From Didymodactylos carnosus (lineage: Eukaryota > Rotifera > Eurotatoria > Philodinida > Philodinidae), in the NCBI GenBank assembly GCA_905250885.1, contig CAJNOQ010000985.1, positions 1 to 38,037 of the forward strand: a stretch of 38,037 bases of DNA, read 5' to 3'. The position numbers and the translations under genes are program-made. Below are positions 31,901 through 38,037 of this stretch, in pieces. The first letter of the stretch is position 1; every line of letters begins with the position of its first letter. Below the pieces are notes generated by a model. The model saw only the letters and a program-made list of their open reading frames with translations. It was not told the DNA's origin and made no database searches.

Positions 31901-33713
31901 TTGCTAAGATAATGATGACACTGACTATGACAATGGACAGTTTAAAAAAAACAATGCACGTGACTGTTTTGGTACATATTTTAAGCAGAGGTGCAGAATC
32001 TACCCGTGAGATTAGGAAATTTTCCTCGACGGTAAAAGATTATGATCACTGGCGGATCCAGTCCGCGAGCGGTACGAGCGGCCACTATCTTCTCCGCCGC
32101 TATCAGTGGCGGGCGATATCTTTAACAAAAAAACTGTTTTTTCCCAGCAGATATCTCGTAAAATAATTTGTTTCTATGACGACCACACGTATCTCGCACT
32201 TTAATCGTATACCGCACGTATCAAAAAATAATTCTGGATCGGCCACTAATTATAATAAATTTTCCCCGGCATAAAACAAAAGAAAAACAAAACAATGTGA
32301 TTTTATTGTTGCTAAAACTACTGTTTCTGTTTAATCCCACATGTCTGGTTCTAGTATTTTCTTGACGTAAAACCTTAAAAAATTTCCCCCAAAAAAATTC
32401 TTTTTTCCCCGACGGCCGTCGACGCAAACGGGTAGATTCTGCACCTCTGGTTGTAAGTTAGAAACGGGACCTTCGTCAAGCGTAAGTCAGCATCTTCTAT
32501 TAACGAATAAGAATTGGAAAATCATTGATTCCGATCGATTTTTTTTCAGAGATGTTTCAAAAACCATATCGTACAAGTAGTCAAAGGTTCATTTTTCACA
32601 TCAGTCGGTCATCCAAAGTCTCCTTTTCAAGAAAAGTGGATGAAAATGATATGAATTATTTTCCATGCTGAGTCTAAAAAAGCATAATTTGTCCAAACAA
32701 CTAGACGATAATCTTAAATTAAAGATTAAAATATCCATTTTTGTGTGATACTAACAGTTTAAAAACTTCGGCAAAAATCTATTCAAATGACTTAAAAATT
32801 TGGTGACGTAGTGTATGTGGCTTCTAAACGGATTTTTCATACAAACAGTAAGAGAAAACAACTTTAAAGTATTTTTGAAGCTAAAGTTTTAGACTTCAAG
32901 TGATGATTTTTATGGACTTATTAATCAGGTCAACGATTTTTTAAACAAATTATGCTTTAGATGAAAAATAATCAAAAATATCATATCTATCCACTTTTCT
33001 TGAAAAGGAGGCTTTACATGATCGACTGTGAAAAATGAACCTCTGACTACTTGTACGAATTCGTTTTTCAAACATCTCTGATAAAAAATCGATCGGAATC
33101 AATGATTTTCCAACTCTTATTCGTTAATACAACATGCTCTCAGATGTTGACTTTCGCTTGACGCAGGTCACTAACTTAAAATATGTAGTAAAACAGTCGC
33201 GTGCATTGTTTTTTCACTCATACAGAACTATCCGATATTCTTTCCAATAAAGATCAATTAATGATATCTATACCTTCAAAAAATGACTCTTTTGTTTTAT
33301 TCAGTGAGAAATGGAGATCCAATTTAATATTAAATTCTTTTAGTGTTCGAATTGTTTGTAAATATGATGATATTGACGTTGCACTAAATACATTTGTCAA
33401 GGAAAGTGACTTTAACTTTAAATATTTAAATGTAAAAAGTTCTTCTATAAATATCGATGAACAACATGCATTTCCACCCAATTGTAGTGTATGATTATGT
33501 TGTACGTAAACGGATGGGAAAATAGTACGTATGAAAGTGTTGTAGAGTGTATAAGAAATGTTTGTTAAATCAATTGAATAAAAGTAAGGTTCAATTAAAC
33601 GTTGAAACCGATAATTCAAATTGAAAAACGAATAAAGAATATCATTTGGTTTCAAATAGGAAAATATCCATAGATAAAGTTCATTTGGTAGATATTCGAT
33701 CGTTGATATTTGA
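28960..33713 (-). CDS. F-box protein with LRR-like C-terminal region, 5' end missing
   Basis: Minus-strand exons 33713-33274, 31786-31391, 31338-30881 and 29454-28960. Donors are G|GTATAG, CGG|GTATAT and AAG|GTAATC; acceptors are TATTCAG, TTTTTAG and TGTTTAG. Phases 1, 1, 0 all close, giving 595 codons after the first junction. The F-box is at the very start: IEYLPNELYLWIFSYLKPND then ILYSFFNLNYRFQRLI. The rest is a run of leucine-rich, LRR-like segments, for example KLKVFSFQTLLLSSL and LKKLEELTLIISG. F-box proteins usually recruit substrates to an SCF ubiquitin ligase. The first exon starts at an acceptor (TTTAAATTTCAG) with no ATG in frame; a 2.5-kb transposon begins 47 bp further upstream. 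The gene may be truncated, or its first exon may lie beyond 36226. Confidence 0.82.
29492..29590. repeat. Fragment of foldback family H in F-box intron 3
   Basis: About 95 bp resembling the first part of the 27969 element: GAGAAACCCTTCCGA, ATCTAGTGGGTTATAG and ACCATGCTGATTCCGAATAT. It is diverged and lacks the second arm. Confidence 0.65.
29730..30800. repeat. GTTTAAACG motif array in F-box intron 3
   Basis: The near-palindrome GTTTAAACG or a one-base variant begins at 29752, 29791, 29818, 29845, 29872, 29899, 29927 and 29953. The spacings are 39, 27, 27, 27, 27, 28 and 26 bp and the 17-18 bp between copies are all different. More scattered copies occur at 30218, 30242, about 30617 and 30722. 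It is part of the 1426-bp intron between F-box exons 3 and 4. The outer ends are only loosely inverse, so the element boundaries are approximate. Confidence 0.7.
31938..33217. mobile_element. Inverted-repeat element filling F-box intron 1
   Basis: The left arm is 31944-31985 plus about 32458-32655, split by a hAT-like insertion. The right arm is about 33000-33214. Shared blocks include AAAAAACAATGCACG, TACATATTTTAAGTTAG, CGTCAAGCG, ATCATTGATTCCGATCGATT, ACAAGTAGTCA.AGGTTCA and TCCTTTTCAAGAAAAGTGGA. The original length without the insertion is about 0.81 kb. There is no frame inside. It lies wholly within the 1487-bp intron (33273-31787). Confidence 0.8.
31986..32449. mobile_element. hAT-like non-autonomous element nested in an inverted-repeat arm
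   Basis: 464 bp with 22-bp exact inverted ends starting CAGAGGTGCAGAATCTACCC. The CAGAGGTG start is typical of hAT. The flanks ATTTTAAG (31978-31985) and GTTGTAAG (32450-32457) agree at 6 of 8 positions. The intact right arm of the host element keeps the original site (CTTAAAAT, reversed, at about 33175), confirming the insertion point. The interior is GC-richer (GCGGATCCAGTCCGCGAGCG) and non-coding. Confidence 0.82.
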
Positions 33714-33759
33714 CTGAAATTTAAATATAAAATAAAAGTACACTTAGCTTTTGGGAGAT

Positions 33760-36226
33760 GTGTGGACAAAGTGTCTAAAGAGGAATTGACGAATCGCAAT
33801 TTTTAAGTGTAAAAATGATGTAACAATTTGCATTTTACGCTTATTTTGAGAATTCGCAGCGAATTGATGTAAACTGTATCGACTTCGTACGGATACTCTA
33901 AAAAACTTTTATGAATTTATCTAACGAATTCGTAAACATGCGAACAGAACAAACACGATGCTGATCAATTCGCAAATAATTCGTAAAGTTAGTTTATGAA
34001 TTCGTGTTCACTGCTTTTAGAACTAGATTAATTCATAAATACTAATTAGCGAATTCGTATTACGAACTGATCTAGCGGTTGAAAATGGATACTTCTCATA
34101 TCAATTCGCCGTTATTTTTATGAATTCGTAGAATACGAATTGAGGACAAGAAATCTTTCTCTAAGGTTAAAAATAGATTGGTCTCTTCGCATAGTTCTCA
34201 ACTGAATTTGCTGCTATTTTTATGAATTCGTAAAAAACGGACAAAAATTCAACGAAACACGTTTGGCTTGTTGTGTGAATACTCAGAGCCATCCTCACTG
34301 CCCTCTAGACAAAAAAATTTTGTGAAATCTTATAAGAATCTTACTCAATTCTTATATAAGATCTTCCACGAAAGTGACAAGAATTCCGCTGAATCTTATA
34401 AGAATGCCACAAGAATTCATAAGAAATTGGTAAGAGTCAACAAAACTCGTACGTTATTCTTATCAGATTCTTACAAGTTTTTGTAAGATTATCCTGCATA
34501 ACCCTGCATCATATAGGATCCTACGAAACAAACGAAGTCGTTTAGGAACCTATCAAATGTTATGATTCGTATATAGAATTACTAGAATTTTGTGAGAATT
34601 ATATTGAGAGAGATTTATATTTTGCTAGAAACAACTCATTAAAATGTTTTTCGAAGATACATTTTCTGTAGCAATCAATAAAGAAATTTGTTTCTTTGAC
34701 CGCTAGTTTTAATGATGAGTCATGCTAGTAACTGTGAGTCCTTTTATGATTGCTTCCAGTGCTTTATTATGACAGGTATGAAAAGAGTTTTGATGCGTAT
34801 TAGTAATATTCGAGCTGCTCTATTTTCTACGACTTACAGAGTCCGAATTGAATCAGATGTGTATAGAAAAAAAAGGATCTCAAGTAGCGCATTTTTGTAT
34901 AGATCGGTATGAAAAAGAGGGATTTATGCAAACGAGCAACATGTCGTGCCCTGCATTCTCGCGTCCCACATTTTTATTTTTTGAACTTCATTTTCGTCCT
35001 ATAGTCATGATAGATTTGGGGAAATAAATCTGGTCTACAAGCAGTAGACAATGAGGACGAGTCATGAGACTGTCCACGTGGGACTAAGATGTTATTATAG
35101 AAAAAATTAAATAAGTGGAACGAAAATTATCTAATTCTTGTATGAAACAGTAAATTATAGTAAGAAAGTAGAATATAGGGTACTGATCACTAAACAATGT
35201 GATGAAATTGTAATATTTCCATGCTATAAGATTCTAATCAGAATCTTATAGTAATCTTACCAGTTTCTTATATAAGATTCTTATCAACATCTTACGCATT
35301 TCCATCGACTGCTTTAGTAAGAAATTCATAAAATTCTTACAAGAATCTGATAAGAATAACGTACGAGTTTTGTTGACTCTTACCAATTTCTTATGAATTC
35401 TTGTGACATTGTAAGATTCTTATAAGATTCAGCAGAATTCTTGTCACTTTCGTGGAAGATCTTATATAAGAATTGAGTAAGATTCTTATAAGATCCTTGC
35501 AAGATTCTTACATGCTTCTTATATGTTTCGTATCTGATTCTTATATAAGAACCGATGACTAGGGCCCCTCCCGCATATGCACACACAAAGGAGAGAGATT
35601 CCTCTTTATTTTCTTTCGCGAAAAACTATCGACGAATTGATACGAAGAGACGAATCTTTGTTTTCTTAATCTCATAGAAAAATTTCTTGTCCTTGATATC
35701 AATTCGCATTTTACGAATTCGTATAAATAACGGCTAACTGACGTGAGAAATATGCGAACTAATGCGAAGACACGAATCTATCTATTTTTAACCTCAGAAA
35801 AAATTTCTTGACAATAAAATGCGAATTTACAAATTCGTCGGATGTGCTTTGGCATCCACAAATTCGTAAATTCGCATTTTATCGTAATTTTACCAATATC
35901 GTATTTTTGTCAATTTACGGATTCGTATACGAATTCTTGGGGACCAAAAAGATCATTTCACAAATTCGTTGATAGTCGACCGATTCGATGTACGAATTTG
36001 TAGGTACCCGATAGTTCTTGCCTACGAACTCGTCCCAATTTACGAATTCACAAAAGGAACAAATAGAGGCATCTTTTTGATTCCTTTTTGATTATTTTTG
36101 TTAGTTCGCATCAGTTCGCAATGGAATTACGAATTCGCAAAACAATGATAAAATGCGAATTTTTGCATCATTTTTACGCTCAAATATTGTGATTCGTCAA
36201 TTCGTCTTTAGACAGTTTGTCCACAC
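33760..36226. mobile_element. 2.5-kb foldback element, family D, at the 5' end of the F-box gene
   Basis: The ends GTGTGGACAAAGTGTCTAAA and, reversed, GTGTGGACAAACTGTCTAAA continue as arms of about 100 bp with GAATTGACGAATC, GTAAAAATGATG and GCATTTTA. Further in are dense ACGAATTCGTA-like words. GCTTTTGG occurs on both sides, at about 33748-33755 and 36231-36238, a perfect 8-bp direct repeat. A second inverted-repeat element is nested within. There is no coding frame of note. It starts 47 bp upstream of the first recognisable F-box exon and may have displaced or separated its first exon. Confidence 0.75.
34290..35550. mobile_element. Foldback element with CTTATAAGAATC repeats, nested in family D element
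   Basis: The left arm at about 34319-34495 and right arm at about 35290-35475 are inverse and nearly identical. Shared blocks are TCTTATAAGAATCTTACTCA, TATATAAGATCTTCCACGAA, AGTGACAAGAATTC and GGTAAGAGTCAACAAAACTC, then GTACGTTATTCTTATCAGAT. The right arm extends with more AAGATTCTTA words to about 35550. The middle (34500-35220) is plain AT-rich DNA. The exact outer ends are not resolved. Confidence 0.72.
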
Positions 36227-37293
36227 TAATGGCTTTTGGTACAAGGTGTATGTAGAGAACTTAAATTGAGACTATTCATTTTATGAGTCCATGCTACTTC
36301 TTACAAAACAAGATTGATAAAAAATATAGAAAATCGGAAAAAGTTTACTGTTCTATTATATACGAGTACTATTGCTTACTTATGAATATCCATGAAATAT
36401 ACATTAAAATTAAATTAGTACAAGATAAGAACATATATTATAAAGCATGTACACATATAACGAAAAAGGTTTCATTCTGCATTTTTCTGTTCTGAAAAAC
36501 TCACACTACTTTCTTTTCACTAATGTAGCCTGAGATATGAAACGATGAATAAGCACATCGTCGGATTCGATACTGAACAATATATATCTTGTCGTCTATG
36601 ACTGTATTAACGAGAGCACAAAGAAGTATCGTCTGTATATTAGCACAAATTTTCACTGCTAGAAATCATCTATGTACGTTCATTCTAGAGTATTTTCTTC
36701 GTTCGTTTTTTTCAAGCCAAGATACAAAAAAAACGAATCGTATAAATTCAGTGATATAGATACTAAATGGTGCAACTAAATCATTGATTCTTACAGAAAA
36801 AATTACACATAGGACTCGATTTAGGATATCACTTTTGAAAATTTAAAATATTGTATGAATTTGTTTGAAAAGAAATCTGTGATTAACAGCACAGATGTCA
36901 CAATACAAATTTTTTGAGAAATTAATTCAAATAAGAAATATTCTAAGCTATCAGAAAAATTGTTTTCGTTTTTTTAGACAAATTTCTGTTTCATTTATTG
37001 TTCATGTATATTAAATTATTTGTTTTCATTCTTGCCTGTTTTAGCTATTTGCTTTCTTCCTTTGGTTTCTTAATAAGATACCCAGGACGTCGAAAACGGT
37101 GCAATTAATTGTCTATTAAATGCCAGTTAATAGCTAATGAAATAGTCATTAAATGGTCATTTTTACACATTATAAATGAGAACGTTTTAATGTCTTAAAA
37201 TGACATTTTCTAGTAGGCTGAAAACTCCAAGAATAGGCAGTTAATAGATAGTATCATGTAATGGTCGCTTTTGCACCATTATTGGGTGTTAAT
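36227..37293. other. Intergenic DNA, nothing recognised
   Basis: An ATG at 36279 on minus begins a 16-codon frame that could be a remote F-box first exon, but its donor phase does not fit. Otherwise AT-rich with no motif. Confidence 0.4.
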
Positions 37294-38037
37294 CAGGGAT
37301 GCAACGGTAACGGTAATCGCACCTTACCAGTCCAACCGATTACCGTTACCGATTTTAACCCGCGACTATTGCAAAAGCTACAGTCAGAGTTATACATGTG
37401 CATTTTTTGTCTCTTCTCCTTTGATACGAAATTTTCTATTAGATATTTTTTCGAATCACTTCTTCTTGCAGAGCAAATTATTGTTTATTTTTCTTCTCTC
37501 TTTCTTTTCGATTTTGTTTTTCTGAAATCTCCGTTCATATTCAAGTTTTTTCGGCAATTGTCTTATCCTTTTTTTCTACGATGCTGTAGAACATATCCCA
37601 AATTTGGAGCTCCAAATATTTTGTCGTTGCTAAGAAAAATCACTTGTAATAGCAAAATCTTCCATGAGATTAAAATGGCAATATTTTTATGAATAAAAAA
37701 GAGAATTTCAACATATCATACACCATTCGATACGCCGAAAGTTGAAATATTTTCCGAGATGCACACGAAAATTTTGCCATACGCTTGACAGTTTCACGAA
37801 CTCGGGCTCTTTTCGTATTAGCTTTCCTGTGACTGTATTTTAGTGTTTGACTTTACAATGTAATACAACACTGCGCGTACTTTCATCAAAAAAATATAAA
37901 TACAGCAAAATGACTCGACTAATGTGTATTTCTAACCTATCTTGTTACTTCAAGACTAGTGCATTAACTTTCAAATCAAATCATGAAGTGTCAAATTTCC
38001 TTCCAGCACCGTTCGCACTCGAAATATCACCTAAACA
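37294..38037 (+). mobile_element. Left end of a hAT-like transposon, right end not in window
   Basis: CAGGGATGCAACGGTAACGG starts at 37294. This is a recognisable hAT-type terminus, followed by subterminal inverted words (GGTAACGGTAATCG, then CGATTACCGTTACC at about 37338-37351). No matching right end (CCGTTGCATCCCTG) appears before 38037. No transposase motif is visible in the remaining 0.7 kb, so it is either truncated or continues outside. The end coordinate is the window edge. Confidence 0.55.

Noticed and set aside
31861..32166. 101-codon plus-strand frame in F-box intron 1
   Set aside because: It crosses the left arm of the intron element into the hAT-like insertion, so it is a chance product.
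33714..33799. In-frame upward extension of the F-box exon to 33799
   Set aside because: It begins with TTG rather than ATG, runs through a good acceptor (TTTAAATTTCAG) and into the transposon terminus.
36243..36279. Possible first exon of the F-box gene (minus strand, starting M-N-S-L-N-L) on the far side of the family D element
   Set aside because: The available GT donors all leave the wrong phase for the acceptor at 33713, and the best one (GTACCA) is weak.
37261..37692. 143-codon frame at the right edge
   Set aside because: It reads through the hAT-like terminus and AT-rich DNA into a Phe/Leu-rich translation with no motif.

Overview
This is a eukaryotic, strongly AT-rich window (roughly 70% A+T by eye) and is most consistent with a bdelloid rotifer. 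The grounds are: an F-box/leucine-rich-repeat-like gene of the divergent type common in bdelloids, a rhodopsin-like receptor with the degenerate signature seen in rotifer neuropeptide-like receptors, introns of 52-53 bp alongside transposon-swollen ones, a fungal-type cytosine deaminase (a family animals normally lack), and dense DNA transposon, LINE and Penelope-like debris. The organism call is inference.

Only five genes are supported. (1) 4811-5056 (+) encodes a small single-pass membrane protein. (2) 13734-16164 (+) encodes a three-exon, 578-residue seven-transmembrane receptor. (3) 18610-17216 (-) encodes a two-exon, 235-residue coiled-coil protein. (4) 23944-24564 (+) is an intronless cytosine deaminase-like gene, probably horizontally acquired. 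(5) 33713-28960 (-) encodes at least four exons of an F-box protein whose 5' end is missing or lies beyond a 2.5 kb transposable element. Splice phases close exactly in genes 2 and 3 and across the four exons of gene 5.

Most other sequence with visible structure is foldback or terminal-inverted-repeat (TIR) DNA. Elements lie at 548-1300, 1717-2507, 6503-7558, 10826-11584, 12953-13216, 14268-14371, 17732-18284, 19286-19909, 20846-21044, 21795-23072, 26445-27060, 27969-28579, about 31938-33217 (with a hAT-like element at 31986-32449 inside) and 33760-36226 (with another foldback inside). Retroelement fossils lie at 9124-9400, 21170-21785 and 25580-27337. The 6503-7558 element keeps a broken FLYWCH-MULE transposase remnant, which assigns its family to the Mutator superfamily; the short element in the receptor's first intron is a deletion relative with a 9-bp target duplication.

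The most unusual signal is architectural. The arms of several elements are ladders of a short core motif (about 7-10 bp) repeated about every 25-27 bp with unrelated DNA between. One family uses a TTCGTCCC core, another TTCGTCGAC, and an array in an F-box intron uses GTTTAAACG. The ATTCGTC core is shared by three otherwise different families that all have 8-9 bp target duplications, suggesting recognition by one transposase lineage. The genes have no evident shared pathway; they look like unrelated single genes in a transposon-rich, possibly subtelomeric or accessory region.
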